Shown: positions 7,150 through 16,955 of the stretch, piece after piece
Layout of the letters: every line of letters starts with the position of its first letter
Position numbering within the stretch: the first letter of the stretch is position 1
DNA from: Yersinia entomophaga
GTDB lineage: Bacteria > Pseudomonadota > Gammaproteobacteria > Enterobacterales > Enterobacteriaceae
NCBI RefSeq assembly: GCF_001656035.1
Contig: NZ_CP010029.1
Coordinates: forward strand, 3,217,831 to 3,281,830
DNA length: 64,000 bases
Direction: 5' to 3'
Notes under the pieces: model-generated
Seen by the model: the letters and a program-made list of their open reading frames with translations, nothing else
What the model was told of the DNA's origin: nothing
Databases searched by the model: none
Made by a program: the position numbers and the translations under genes

Positions 7150-7933
7150 ATGAGTATAAGTAAGAGCAACAATAATGTGGACGGAGAACTACCTGCTCTT
7201 GATTGCATGATTTTCTATGTCAGGCCAATGGTGAAAGGTTCTATATTAGAATACCCATCATTTATACGGAAAGAAAAAGGTCTGGTACTGGATTCCTCAC
7301 TTTTAATTGCGCCGAGTTTGGATGACTTAAATCAGATTTCCGGAGTTTGGAGTATCAGTGGGATACCTATATTTAGTGCTATTGAAATTTTAGCAACGCT
7401 TGATGAGGCTAAATCACAATCAAATAAAGGTAAAAGGCCTCCATCCGATAGTGAAATCAAATTTGAAGATTCTGTCCCTGTCTGGTATGACAGGAATTAT
7501 TCAACCTGGCGTAATTCTGAAGTGAGTGGTTTACTTATTTCTGAAGTCATGAACGGGGGGGGGGTATTATTTATCATTATTAAATATTCTTCGCCGGTAT
7601 GAGGCATATGGAATATTCCGTTATCTTATTTCACAGTCAGCTAATGGAGAAAATATAAAAATATCTCAGTTGAGCAAAAATTATGGATTATCGTCCCCCT
7701 ACTTTAGATTTCTGTGTCGTAAAAGTTTTAATTCATCGGCGAAAAAAAAGATGATGAGTTGGCGTATGGCAACCGCGGTCTTACTGCTAATTGAAAGTGA
7801 TATGTCAATATTGGATGTGGGGTTAGCTTGTGGTTACTGCTCTGCATCTCATTTTACATTAGACATAAAAAGAAATTTCGGGCTCACTCCATCTGAGATA
7901 AGGCACCTGGAGAGTGGTTTATATGATAGTTAA
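7150..7933 (+). CDS. invF: AraC-type T3SS regulator (InvF/MxiE/YsaE-like), reading frame split at a G10 tract
   Basis: As written, the ATG at 7150 gives 150 codons and stops at 7602. The DNA-binding half continues in the +1 frame to 7933. The switch is exactly at ten consecutive G at 7555-7564; nine or twelve G would join them into one protein of about 260 residues. The joined C-terminus is a full AraC domain: helix-turn-helix 1 (IKISQLSKNYGLSSPYF), the linker helix, helix-turn-helix 2 (SILDVGLACGYCSASHF) and FGLTPSEIR. SPI-1 InvF and Shigella MxiE, which act with chaperone SicA/IpgC, sit in the same place before the secretin gene. The downstream half has no good start of its own (TTG at 7670, no ribosome site). 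It could be phase-variable, made by slippage, a real null allele, or a sequencing error. Confidence 0.85.
7555..7564 (+). repeat. Homopolymer tract of ten G inside the invF-like gene
   Basis: Ten consecutive G follow codon 135 (aac) of the regulator frame. The count sets which of two frames is read afterwards: a multiple of three leads into the AraC DNA-binding domain, while ten leads to a stop at 7602. I noticed no other G or C run this long in the T3SS region, and it stands out in AT-rich DNA. Confidence 0.9.
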
Positions 7934-9626
7934 TCCATACCTTTTCTCTAAAATATTAATTTTATCTTTATTAACTTTTAGCTATGCCTCTCCAGGATTT
8001 GGAGAGGTTATTACCGCTACGCCGGTAGACCGGGAAAAAAGTCAGAGTTCATTTATTGCCAATAATATAACGATTAATAAGGTATTTGACGTCGTTTCAT
8101 CCAGGATAGAAAAGCCGATTATTCTTAGCAAAATTGCAATGCAAAAAAAAGTGACTGGCAATTTTGACATGTCACAACCGGAAGAAATGTTTAAGTCATT
8201 AGCTAGACGGACGGCTTTAATATGGTATGACGATGGAACCAGTATATATGTATATGATAATAGTGAAATTCGCAATGAACTAATAAACTTGCGTTCAACA
8301 AGTTGGAGTGAGTTGCTTAACTATATTAAGACCACTGGAATTTATGACTCGCGTTATCCACTACGTTCAGAGGGTAAAGCATCCGTAGTCTATGTTGCAG
8401 GCCCTCCACTTTATGTCGAATTAGTATTAGCTACCGCTCGCTACTTGGATGAGCGGATTCAAGTCGAAGAGAAAGCAGGGACTGATGTGACTATTATCCC
8501 GTTAAAGCACTCGTCGGTTAACGATCGTGTTTTTAGCCAACGGGGCAAAGCCGTGACGATTCCAGGCATGGTCACCGTTATTAATTCATTGTTCAGTAAA
8601 AATGCTTTGGGTAACAACGTTCATGTTATTCCGCGTGAAGATATTTCAAATCAGATAGAAACAGGTTTTCCGTTACCACCGGCGGCGCTGGATTTGGCGC
8701 AACAAAATTACGGAGCTATTACTGACACGGGAAGTAGTCACTTTTCCGTAGTTGCTTATCCTGATAGTAATAGTCTGTTAGTTACTGGTTCCGCGCAACA
8801 AACTCGCTATATATATCAATTAGTTAACGCCCTAGACGTTTCTCGTCGGCAAATTGAACTTTCTCTCTGGATTATTGATATATCGAAAAAAAAATTAGAT
8901 GAAGTGGGCGTCCGTTGGCAGGTTGGTAGCGTAACCGCAGGCGGGGGTGACATTGTTTTTAATCAAAGCAATCTGTCAAATAGCGCCAGGTTTTTGGCAC
9001 GTATTGATGCAATAAGCCGTACTGGTGATGCTCAAATAGTTTCTCGTCCTATCGTATTGACGCAGGAAAACGTCCCGGCACTTTTTGATAACAGTTCGAG
9101 TTTCTATGCTCGGCTGGAAGGTGAAAGGGTCGCGACTCTCGAGCAGGTGACCTACGGCACTATGGTGAGTGTATTACCACGGATTTCGCACGGAGGGCAG
9201 GTTGAAATGGACGTAAATATTGAGGACGGTTCTCCCGGTCGTAGCGGTAGCGGGGATGTAGAAAAGATTGGCGGTTTACCTGTAGTCAATAGAACTCATA
9301 TCAGTACTGTTGCTCGAATAGCCAAAGAAGGCAGTTTACTTATCGGTGGATATACCCGCGAACAATTAGAAGAAACCGAGGAGAAAATCCCGCTACTCGG
9401 TAGTATCCCTTATTTAGGGCGACTATTCAGCTATAGAAGTACTAATCAACAAAAAATGATTAGGGTTTTTCTGATCCAGCCTCGTTTATTAAGTGAGTCA
9501 GAGGCCTGGGATGGTAGGCAATTTTCAGAAAAAGAGCGTTTGAGCGATAGAATAAAAAACAAAAATGAACAGCTACAAGGAACGATAAAATTATTGCAGA
9601 ACTATATGGATAGTCCATGGCCATAG
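7923..9626 (+). CDS. sctC: T3SS outer-membrane secretin SctC (InvG/MxiD)
   Basis: Forms the outer-membrane channel of the needle complex; 567 residues against 562 for InvG. A signal peptide (to about 27) is followed by N0/N1 and N3 ring domains and the secretin core, with the family segments RQIELSLWIIDISKKKLDEV, AQIVSRPIVLTQENVPALFD and LLIGGYTREQLEETEEKIPL. The ATG at 7923 is preferred over a GTG at 7914 because ctggagag precedes it by about 9 bases. It overlaps the end of the regulator frame by 11 bases and the next gene by 10. Targeting probably needs a pilotin; see the lipoprotein at 981-1424. Confidence 0.96.
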   Translation: MIVNPYLFSKILILSLLTFSYASPGFGEVITATPVDREKSQSSFIANNITINKVFDVVSSRIEKPIILSKIAMQKKVTGNFDMSQPEEMFKSLARRTALIWYDDGTSIYVYDNSEIRNELINLRSTSWSELLNYIKTTGIYDSRYPLRSEGKASVVYVAGPPLYVELVLATARYLDERIQVEEKAGTDVTIIPLKHSSVNDRVFSQRGKAVTIPGMVTVINSLFSKNALGNNVHVIPREDISNQIETGFPLPPAALDLAQQNYGAITDTGSSHFSVVAYPDSNSLLVTGSAQQTRYIYQLVNALDVSRRQIELSLWIIDISKKKLDEVGVRWQVGSVTAGGGDIVFNQSNLSNSARFLARIDAISRTGDAQIVSRPIVLTQENVPALFDNSSSFYARLEGERVATLEQVTYGTMVSVLPRISHGGQVEMDVNIEDGSPGRSGSGDVEKIGGLPVVNRTHISTVARIAKEGSLLIGGYTREQLEETEEKIPLLGSIPYLGRLFSYRSTNQQKMIRVFLIQPRLLSESEAWDGRQFSEKERLSDRIKNKNEQLQGTIKLLQNYMDSPWP

Positions 9627-10717
9627 CCCCACTTGGTGGAAACTCACGTTATATCTCGGCGCAACGTGATAAGAATGAGGAAGCTCAAAACACTGCTGGT
9701 GACAGTGAGAATACGCTACGTGGGCAAGGCATCATCGATAACACTAGCGAATATGCATCAATGGCGATGTTAGCCTCGCAGTTTAATCGGCGCAAAGAAT
9801 TACGTTCATCGAGTGATGATAATACGATATTTACCGAGAGAATTTTGGATGATAACGCTGACGAGAAAGTAAGTCATATTGAAAAAATCATTAATCGCGA
9901 GGAAATGACTCCTCCCAAATTACGTTCTTTTCTGGCTCAGTTGTTTCCTGATACCAGCGACATGTTGATGGTTATTTTTGAGCTCCTACGACGAAAAAAA
10001 CTAACCAGTAAGATCGTTAGTAATTTAAATACGTTGAAAAGTGTCTTAACCGAAGAAGATACAGAGCGTAGGACTGAAGCGGGCGTTAACGTAGCATTAT
10101 CGGCAAGGTTGTTCTCGCATTCCTTGGATAAGACATCGATTCAACTGCGGGATATATATCGTGACTTTATTTGCTACGATGGCCCAATCATTTATATTTA
10201 CGAACAATGGGTAAGTGAAATAACGAGTCAGCAACGAGAAATTATGCTGCGTTACCTAACACGTTCACTAGCTTGCGATTTGCAATCTATCCCTACAGGA
10301 AATATTAACGTTGTAGAATTTGGTGATCTATTCCGTAGAGTTGGTGGTTTAAGGGAGATTCAATCAGTTGAGATTCATTTTCTGCAGAAAATAATGAGTA
10401 CAGAGCTTATAAGCATAAGTAATGATCAAGAATTGTCTAATCTTTTCGTTTCTGGGATCAGGAATATAGATAATTATAAAATAAGTTTGGCCAAGTTTTA
10501 TTCTGAAAAGTTATCATTAGTGACATATGAAACCAAGGCTATTTTTTTACAGTTGTTATTGAGTGGTTTCTCCAGTGTGTCTGTAGATATTTTTTTCTCG
10601 TTAGAGAAAAGGGACAAACTCATCCATTTAATGAAAGAAAAAATTAGCCAGATAAAATTGAAAGAAGATGCAGTGAAAAGAATAAATAAAGTTAAGAGTA
10701 GGGATGAAAATGCGTAG
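9617..10717 (+). CDS. sctW: T3SS gatekeeper SctW (InvE/MxiC)
   Basis: A 366-residue cytoplasmic switch that holds back effectors until translocators are secreted; InvE has 372 residues. The N-terminal 70 residues are polar and disordered, as expected for a chaperone-binding and secretion signal region. The HrpJ-like helical repeats follow, with TPPKLRSFLAQLFPDTSDML typical of the first repeat. The gene overlaps sctC by 10 bases and sctV by 14, so all three are translationally coupled. Confidence 0.9.
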   Translation: MAIAPLGGNSRYISAQRDKNEEAQNTAGDSENTLRGQGIIDNTSEYASMAMLASQFNRRKELRSSSDDNTIFTERILDDNADEKVSHIEKIINREEMTPPKLRSFLAQLFPDTSDMLMVIFELLRRKKLTSKIVSNLNTLKSVLTEEDTERRTEAGVNVALSARLFSHSLDKTSIQLRDIYRDFICYDGPIIYIYEQWVSEITSQQREIMLRYLTRSLACDLQSIPTGNINVVEFGDLFRRVGGLREIQSVEIHFLQKIMSTELISISNDQELSNLFVSGIRNIDNYKISLAKFYSEKLSLVTYETKAIFLQLLLSGFSSVSVDIFFSLEKRDKLIHLMKEKISQIKLKEDAVKRINKVKSRDENA

Positions 10718-12779
10718 ACTGTCATGGTTCCTGCTTCAACTTAGGAGTAAGCCTGAGTTAATGGTTCTTTTGGTAATGGTGACAGTGATAGCTATGCTAG
10801 TCGTCCCTTTACCAACTTTCTTAATCGATTTTTTGATCGGTTTGAATATCATGATTTCTGTACTTATTTTTATGGGTTCGTTTTATATCACCAATATTCT
10901 TAACTTCAAGACATTTCCCTCTATTTTACTTATTAGTACTTTATTTAGACTAGCGCTCTCTATCAGTACCAGCAGACTGATTCTATTAGAAGCTGATGCT
11001 GGAGATATTATAGCTACTTTTGGCGAGTTTGTTATTCAGGACAATTTAGTCGTAGGGATAGTCGTCTTCGCCATAGTCACTGTTGTGCAATTTATTGTAA
11101 TCACCAAAGGTTCAGAGCGTATTGCTGAGGTGGCAGCGAGATTCTCTCTGGATGCCATGCCTGGCAAACAAATGAGTATTGACGCTGATGCGCGTTCGGG
11201 AATTATTGATAACGATCAGGTGAAAATAAGGCGAGGCGTTCTAGAACAGGAAAGTCAGTTATTTGGTTCTTTTGATGGCGCAATGAAGTTTATTAAAGGT
11301 GATGCTATCGCCGGTATCATTATTATTTTTGTCAATCTTGTTGGGGGGATTTCTGTAGGTGTTGCTCAGATGGGAATGGATATGTCCGCTGCACTCAGTA
11401 GTTATACACTTCTGACGATCGGTGATGGTTTGGTTGCGCAGATCCCTGCACTGCTGATTTCCATCAGCGCTGGTTTTATTGTTACCAGGGTGAGTGGGAA
11501 TGATAAAAACCTTGGGGAAAATATTGTATCAGAGCTATTTTATAATGACTTTTCTCTTCTGGTTACTGCAATTATAACTTGTACTATAGGTTTCTTACCT
11601 GGATTTCCAACGTTCATATTTATTATACTTTCCTGCCTACTTTTTGGTCTGTATTTTTATCGGTTCTATAAAAAAAGTAAAGAAGATAAATCGGTTAATA
11701 AAGTACCTACGGGAGTTATAGATACTCCTAATAATGTTACTACCGGCGAGACCATCAGGACTATAGAGAACATTGATGATTATGTTCCAGAAACTCTGCC
11801 TATAATTGTTTCAGTGTCTGTTGTTCATCAGAAAATATTAGAAGATAGAGACTTTTCGCTAAAAATAAAAAAGGATATTTTCATAAAATTTGGATATAGA
11901 GTTCCAGATATAGCGATAAATTACTCCCCTACCATCGAGCAAGGAAAGATAATTATCTTGATCAATGAAATATTTGCTGGCGAATTTAGTATAAGATTCG
12001 GTCATTTAAAAATCATTGGTTCAACTGATGAACTGGACATTTTAGGCATAGAGTTATTTGTTATACAAGAAGATAATGGTTCTTCGAGTAAATGGATTGA
12101 TAGTAAAAACCAGGAAAATGCGACGGCGCTAGGTCTGAATTTTTGCGATGATATAACGGAAATGGTCGGTTGCATTAGCGGGTTATTATTACGTCATATC
12201 CACGAGTTTTTTGGTATTCAGGAAGCCAAAAATTTATTAGATGATCTGGAAGCTAAATGTCCAGAATTACTGAAAGAATGTTATAGACATGCCACAGTAC
12301 AGAAAATCACCGAAGTATTTCAAAGGCTTTTAGCCGAAAAAATATCAATACGAAATATGAAGCTGATTTTAGAATCTTTAGTGCAATGGGCTCCTAAAGA
12401 GAAAGATACACTGATGTTAGTTGAACATATTCGATGTACGTTAAACCGATATATATCAGATAAGTTCTCAGTTTTAGGCGTAATGAATGTATTAATGCTT
12501 GGCGGAGGTGTTGAAGATACTATCAGGCAAGGAATTCGACAATCATCAGGAGGGACATTTTTAAACTTAGAGCCAGATAATGCGGAAAAAATAGTTCAAT
12601 CACTATCGCTGGCAATAAGTAATGTAAATATCTCTTTGAGAGATTTGATAGTTCTAGTTCCTGTTGATATTCGCCGTTTCGTTAAAAAAATCGTAGAAGA
12701 TCGTTTCCCTGATTTAGAGGTGATCTCCTTTAATGAAATTTCAGAATCTACAAAAATAAATGTAATAAAAACCATATGA
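10704..12779 (+). CDS. sctV: T3SS export-gate protein SctV (InvA/MxiA)
   Basis: The major export-gate component, 691 residues, forming a nonameric ring below the membrane. Roughly eight N-terminal membrane helices (about 15-320) include the conserved FHIPEP-type cytoplasmic loop with FSLDAMPGKQMSIDADARSG. A linker (about 325-365) leads to the large cytoplasmic domain, which receives substrates. The gene begins inside sctW, and its stop overlaps the start of the next gene as ATGA. Confidence 0.97.
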   Translation: MKMRRLSWFLLQLRSKPELMVLLVMVTVIAMLVVPLPTFLIDFLIGLNIMISVLIFMGSFYITNILNFKTFPSILLISTLFRLALSISTSRLILLEADAGDIIATFGEFVIQDNLVVGIVVFAIVTVVQFIVITKGSERIAEVAARFSLDAMPGKQMSIDADARSGIIDNDQVKIRRGVLEQESQLFGSFDGAMKFIKGDAIAGIIIIFVNLVGGISVGVAQMGMDMSAALSSYTLLTIGDGLVAQIPALLISISAGFIVTRVSGNDKNLGENIVSELFYNDFSLLVTAIITCTIGFLPGFPTFIFIILSCLLFGLYFYRFYKKSKEDKSVNKVPTGVIDTPNNVTTGETIRTIENIDDYVPETLPIIVSVSVVHQKILEDRDFSLKIKKDIFIKFGYRVPDIAINYSPTIEQGKIIILINEIFAGEFSIRFGHLKIIGSTDELDILGIELFVIQEDNGSSSKWIDSKNQENATALGLNFCDDITEMVGCISGLLLRHIHEFFGIQEAKNLLDDLEAKCPELLKECYRHATVQKITEVFQRLLAEKISIRNMKLILESLVQWAPKEKDTLMLVEHIRCTLNRYISDKFSVLGVMNVLMLGGGVEDTIRQGIRQSSGGTFLNLEPDNAEKIVQSLSLAISNVNISLRDLIVLVPVDIRRFVKKIVEDRFPDLEVISFNEISESTKINVIKTI

Positions 12780-13198
12780 ATGGAGTTTATATGAAATATA
12801 AATTTATTGAAATGCTTAATGTTTTCCTTAGCTCGGTAGGGCGTGATGATTTAGTTAATAAAAATCTTGATTGCCACTCTACCGTTCAACTTGAGCTTGA
12901 CGGAAGGCAGGCTATTAATGTTGACATGCACAGTGATGATATTATTCTCTGGATGTCACTATCTGAATACATTCCTTCCAGGATCGAGCAGGTCAGCGTT
13001 AGGTTACTTAACTCTATATTAGAGTATCAGTCTTCTTGCTTTCAACCAGGGCAGCCAGCGTTACTTGTTCATGATAATTTATTAATTATGAGCGCCGTTT
13101 TAAATAGCGCAGCTTTGGATGATTTGAGTTTGTTTGCTAATAGTCTGGAAGAATTCTTCGATCGCAGCACGCATCTTGAAGAAATTTTAATTTATTAA
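12776..13198 (+). CDS. invB: Class IB T3SS chaperone (InvB/Spa15)
   Basis: A 140-residue acidic chaperone. The order of motifs matches InvB: an N-terminal amphipathic helix, DCHSTVQLELD, a beta-hairpin pair with DIILWMSLSEY, and a C-terminal helix (SLEEFFDRS). Class IB chaperones bind several effectors and dock on the ATPase; this gene sits between sctV and sctN, as in SPI-1 and Mxi-Spa. Translation may start at 12776 (overlapping the sctV stop) or at the ATG at 12791. The presence of this chaperone implies effector clients, yet no clear effector gene is in the island. Confidence 0.85.
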   Translation: MNGVYMKYKFIEMLNVFLSSVGRDDLVNKNLDCHSTVQLELDGRQAINVDMHSDDIILWMSLSEYIPSRIEQVSVRLLNSILEYQSSCFQPGQPALLVHDNLLIMSAVLNSAALDDLSLFANSLEEFFDRSTHLEEILIY

Positions 13199-13201
13199 AT
13201 T

Positions 13202-14494
13202 ATGAGATTATTTGACTATGGCGCTCATCCAACCCGAATAAGCGGTGTATTAATCGAGGCTCCATTACCTAGGTGTTTCATCGGCGAGATATGTGTGATT
13301 AAACGTTCTTTGACTAACGGAGAGTTAATCGCTAAAGCTCAGGTTATTGGTTTCTGTGCCGGGCAAACTCTATTAAGTCTGATAGGTCGAGTTCAGGGAC
13401 TTTCTCTGGATGCGGTAATTTTACCGTTGGGTAAACCCTTTCAGTTTCCTATGAGCGAGTCTTTGTTAGGAAAAGTATTTAAGGCCTCGGGTGAGGAGAT
13501 TCAGTCTTTCTACAGCTCTTCTGAACCTCCAGATAACCAACCGTTGGAGTGGAGGAACATAGATTCATCGCCACCAGAAATCACACAAAGGAGGGCAATT
13601 GGTAACAGATTTGATACTGGAATCAAAGCGATAGATGGTTTACTTACCTGCGGCAGAGGGCAGCGTTTGGGTATTTTCGCGGCTGCAGGTGCAGGCAAAA
13701 CATCGTTGATGAATATGATAATAGCGCATTCTGATGCTGATGTTTGTGTCGTCGCGTTGGTTGGGGAGCGGGGACGAGAAGTCACAGAATTCATTAATGA
13801 AATAGCTGATTCCCCGCGCCGAGACTCGACCATCCTGGTTTATGCTACCTCCGATAGCCCTTCGGTGGAGCGTTGTAATGCAGCGTTGCTGGCCACATCA
13901 ATAGCGGAATATTTTCGTGATTTGGGAAAGAATGTGGTGTTATTTGTTGATTCTATGACGCGTTACGCCAGAGCACTTAGGGATATTGCGCTGTCAGCCG
14001 GGGAGTTGCCAGCTCGGCGCGGTTACCCAGCTTCTGTATTTGAGCAACTTCCTTCTTTATTAGAGCGACCAGGCAACATGCAACAAGGCTCCATTACGGC
14101 TTTCTATACGATATTGCTAGAAAGCGAGGAGGAGATAGATCCCATTGGTGATGAGATTCGCTCAATTCTAGATGGTCATATTTATCTTAATTATAGATTA
14201 GCCGGACGCGGGCATTATCCTGCCATTGATATATTAAAGAGCGTAAGCCGTATTTTCTCGAAGATCACGACTCCTGAGCATTATCAGGCTGCCACAGATT
14301 TACGGGACATACTAGCCCGGTTAGATGACATTCAATTTTATCTGGATTTAGGAGAGTATCAGCGTGGTGAAAATCAGGAAAATGATCGAGCATTAGATAG
14401 AAAAGAGAAAATAGAACTGTTTTTAAAACAGAAGACCGGTGCGAAGAGTCTATTTTTAGAAACACAAAGAGCGTTGTATGAACTTACTTCTTAA
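13202..14494 (+). CDS. sctN: T3SS ATPase SctN (InvC/Spa47)
   Basis: A 430-residue ATPase related to F1-beta and FliI that strips chaperones and unfolds substrates. Walker A is AAAGAGKTS (about 160-168), Walker B ends at D250 (VVLFVD), and the catalytic-glutamate and family signature ALVGERGREVTEF is at 185-197. The further signature GYPASVFEQLPSLLERPG is intact. Length equals InvC (431). The next gene starts before its stop. Base composition is somewhat richer in GC than neighbours such as sctV, as is common for this conserved gene. Confidence 0.97.
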   Translation: MRLFDYGAHPTRISGVLIEAPLPRCFIGEICVIKRSLTNGELIAKAQVIGFCAGQTLLSLIGRVQGLSLDAVILPLGKPFQFPMSESLLGKVFKASGEEIQSFYSSSEPPDNQPLEWRNIDSSPPEITQRRAIGNRFDTGIKAIDGLLTCGRGQRLGIFAAAGAGKTSLMNMIIAHSDADVCVVALVGERGREVTEFINEIADSPRRDSTILVYATSDSPSVERCNAALLATSIAEYFRDLGKNVVLFVDSMTRYARALRDIALSAGELPARRGYPASVFEQLPSLLERPGNMQQGSITAFYTILLESEEEIDPIGDEIRSILDGHIYLNYRLAGRGHYPAIDILKSVSRIFSKITTPEHYQAATDLRDILARLDDIQFYLDLGEYQRGENQENDRALDRKEKIELFLKQKTGAKSLFLETQRALYELTS

Positions 14495-14939
14495 AAACAA
14501 AAATTACTTACGTTTGCTTGAAAAAAAACTGAAGCGTTCCCAGATTGAATTGAACTCAATAAATAAGAAAATAACATCAGTGAGTGAGAAAGTTGAAAGC
14601 ATCGCTACGCGGATCGAAATCTTAGATATGCAAGCTGGATTATTCGATCAGAAAATGAAGTTTACCAGAGAGGATTTTTTTGATAATCGCCGCCAGAAAT
14701 CAATAGTTTTGAACGAAATATTCTTATTAAAATATAAGATAGAAACGTTGGATGGAGATTTACAGCAGCTAAAGCAGAACAGAAATATAATCACCAAGCG
14801 AGTCATGAATTTTAATATAAAGTGTGAAAAGTTCCAAAAATATCTTACTGGGTTACGCTGCAACCATAGTTTAAAATCTGAGACTTCGAGGGAAATTGAA
14901 ATCGAGGAGCTGTCGGCTCATGGTGGTATTCGAATATAA
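14478..14939 (+). CDS. sctO: T3SS central stalk protein SctO (InvI/SpaM/Spa13)
   Basis: A 153-residue, highly charged protein predicted to be one long antiparallel coiled coil (LEKKLKRSQIELNSINKKIT and what follows). This is the FliJ/SctO type, which sits in the pore of the ATPase ring and contacts SctV. It overlaps sctN by 17 bases. Sequence is poorly conserved in this family, so the call rests on coiled-coil character, length (SpaM 147) and the place between sctN and sctP. Confidence 0.82.
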   Translation: MNLLLKNKNYLRLLEKKLKRSQIELNSINKKITSVSEKVESIATRIEILDMQAGLFDQKMKFTREDFFDNRRQKSIVLNEIFLLKYKIETLDGDLQQLKQNRNIITKRVMNFNIKCEKFQKYLTGLRCNHSLKSETSREIEIEELSAHGGIRI

Positions 14940-16017
14940 AATAAATCCGGTATTAAATATTGGACATCATGAGACAGTATCAATTAATGATGCTGTATCC
15001 AGGTCTTTTATCACCGATTCGGTGCTAGTTTCTGTGGCAATGTTACCTGAGGATGAAACGCTCCTCAATAAAAAGTTAAATCAGGTTAAAGCGCCGTTTC
15101 TAAAAGCTAGTTTATCTCTTGATGGTGAACAGCAGGAGGGTGGGTTGCTGTTAGCACCTTTAGTTATCATAGAAGCGTTATTACACATTAAACAGGGAGT
15201 CTCTTTTAGTGCTCAGCCTGAAGTGAAAGAAATACATGATTCGGCATTAACATATTTATTTGGCCGTGAGTTTATTCATATGAGCTCATTCGCGGGGAAT
15301 AAGGGTGTGGGCAACCAAAGAAGAATATCGAGCTCTAAAGTTCTTATCGCTTTATCTGATATATTGAAGCTCGAAAGTACTCATATTGATTCATCTATGC
15401 CCACGGTTCAGCGTGAATTACAACAATATCGCGGTGAATATCATTCGGGAGATATAAGCACGCCAAATCAGAATTCAAGTGAGAAGAATAGAGAGATATT
15501 GACCCCATCGCCACAGAATAAAGGACCTATAGGCGGAATGATAACGGGTGATGCCGAGCAATTATTGTTGGAGTCAGAATGTCTTTCTGGGTCTATTGGT
15601 TTGAGTTGGTCACGAGAAGTTGATGCAACGGATGGTTTTTTAGATAAGGTAGGTATGCCAGGGTTACAGAAAATAGATCTAACGCCTACTTTTTACAGTG
15701 ATAAGACAGGCACTTTTGATGACTTTTTTGATAATGAGGTGAGCAAGTATATGCCGTTACCACCTGAGAACCCAGAGAATGCATCGCGTGGGTTACATTA
15801 TCGATTTTCGTCTTGGAGTGATACTCCTTCGGTCAGAATTCAACTGGCAAAGATGCAGAGAATATTTGCAACGGCCTCTGATGATAACGTGCAGTATATT
15901 TTAGATGAAAATTATCATTTGCTGGAAACAGAACGGACTATGATCTTTGAACCACGTAAAACATATAGAGAAAGAAAATTTGATTATGGATATTCGGATC
16001 AGGATGAAAAACCATAA
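14920..16017 (+). CDS. sctP: T3SS needle-length regulator SctP (InvJ/SpaN/Spa32)
   Basis: A 365-residue hydrophilic protein in the position of SpaN/Spa32, the secreted ruler and substrate-specificity switch. It is low in complexity in the middle (Asn, Ser, Pro, Gln rich, about 170-210). The C-terminal part (about 255-365) should hold the switch domain that meets SctU. The ATG at 14920, with gaggag about 10 bases upstream, is preferred over an upstream alternative at 14896. It overlaps sctO by 20 bases, and its last base is the first base of sctQ. Sequence identity to InvJ is low, so naming depends on context. Confidence 0.78.
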   Translation: MVVFEYKINPVLNIGHHETVSINDAVSRSFITDSVLVSVAMLPEDETLLNKKLNQVKAPFLKASLSLDGEQQEGGLLLAPLVIIEALLHIKQGVSFSAQPEVKEIHDSALTYLFGREFIHMSSFAGNKGVGNQRRISSSKVLIALSDILKLESTHIDSSMPTVQRELQQYRGEYHSGDISTPNQNSSEKNREILTPSPQNKGPIGGMITGDAEQLLLESECLSGSIGLSWSREVDATDGFLDKVGMPGLQKIDLTPTFYSDKTGTFDDFFDNEVSKYMPLPPENPENASRGLHYRFSSWSDTPSVRIQLAKMQRIFATASDDNVQYILDENYHLLETERTMIFEPRKTYRERKFDYGYSDQDEKP

Positions 16018-16949
16018 TGTTTAATTTTCGGCGGGTTACTCGGCAGCATGCGCTAATAATAAAACAGCAGTTTGACTATGAGCCACAAGTACTGCCGGAG
16101 ACGATAGCAGCCAATAGGACATATGCAATTTTCCAGCTTCATTGCTCTAAAGAAAGATTAATTGGAGCGATCGATCTTGTTGATTGGTGTCGATACATTT
16201 GGCCAGAACTGGCTGGGTTGGCCTGGGAATACATCGGTGAACAGCAACTATTAGAATTATTTAAAAATGAAGTAAGGGAAAGAAAATTATTTTCTGGGGT
16301 TTACTCATTACAAGACATTAGTATTTTATCTGGAGAAACAGGACGGAAATATTGGTTGAAAGTTCGTGAATATCATGTTGGCTGGATTTTATTATCGCGT
16401 GCACCAATTTATTTAATACCAATAAAAGGCGAAACTGAGTCATTAAGACATTTACCGATAATGAGTAAATGGATTCTAGGAACCAGTAACATCAGTTATA
16501 GACTATTAAATTTATTGGAATTGAGAGATGTTCTTCTAGTGCAACATATTTTGATGGAACTTAAGATATCAGATAAGGCTATAGCAACATTTTTATATCA
16601 GGATCAGGGAGCGATTATTGTGGACACATTAGTTGATAACGAAGGAAATACTGAAAATGATTTTTTGGATGTTTTGAACGAGAATCCAGACGAGGAATTA
16701 ATCGCTTTTCCTATAAAAATGTCCGAAATATCAGTTGTTTTAACTTTCGTTCTTGGTAAAAAGTCAATAAGTCTTGATGAACTGTCAAAGATTCAGGCAG
16801 GATTTCAGTTTGAACTAGAACAAGAAATGGAAAAGAAAATAAAAATCTACGCAAATAATCATCTGTTTGCTGAAGGTGAATTAATCTATATTGATGATGA
16901 TTTAGGAATTGAAGTAACAAAAATGGCCACTTTAGGCAAGATAGAGTAG
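16017..16949 (+). CDS. sctQ: T3SS sorting-platform protein SctQ (SpaO/Spa33)
   Basis: A 310-residue C-ring/pod protein (SpaO 303). The C-terminal SPOA domain is evident at about 235-308 (IKMSEISVVLTFVLGKKSIS, LSKIQAGFQFEL, then NHLFAEGELIYIDDDLGIEV). The family often also makes a short C-terminal product from an internal start; I looked for one in frame near 16640-16720 and found none with a convincing ribosome site. It overlaps sctP by one base. Confidence 0.9.
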   Translation: MFNFRRVTRQHALIIKQQFDYEPQVLPETIAANRTYAIFQLHCSKERLIGAIDLVDWCRYIWPELAGLAWEYIGEQQLLELFKNEVRERKLFSGVYSLQDISILSGETGRKYWLKVREYHVGWILLSRAPIYLIPIKGETESLRHLPIMSKWILGTSNISYRLLNLLELRDVLLVQHILMELKISDKAIATFLYQDQGAIIVDTLVDNEGNTENDFLDVLNENPDEELIAFPIKMSEISVVLTFVLGKKSISLDELSKIQAGFQFELEQEMEKKIKIYANNHLFAEGELIYIDDDLGIEVTKMATLGKIE

Positions 16950-16955
16950 ATAAAA

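Noticed and set aside
16640..16720. Internal start for a short SctQ C-terminal product
   Set aside because: gaagga at 16641 is followed by an ATG that is out of frame, and no in-frame start has suitable spacing.
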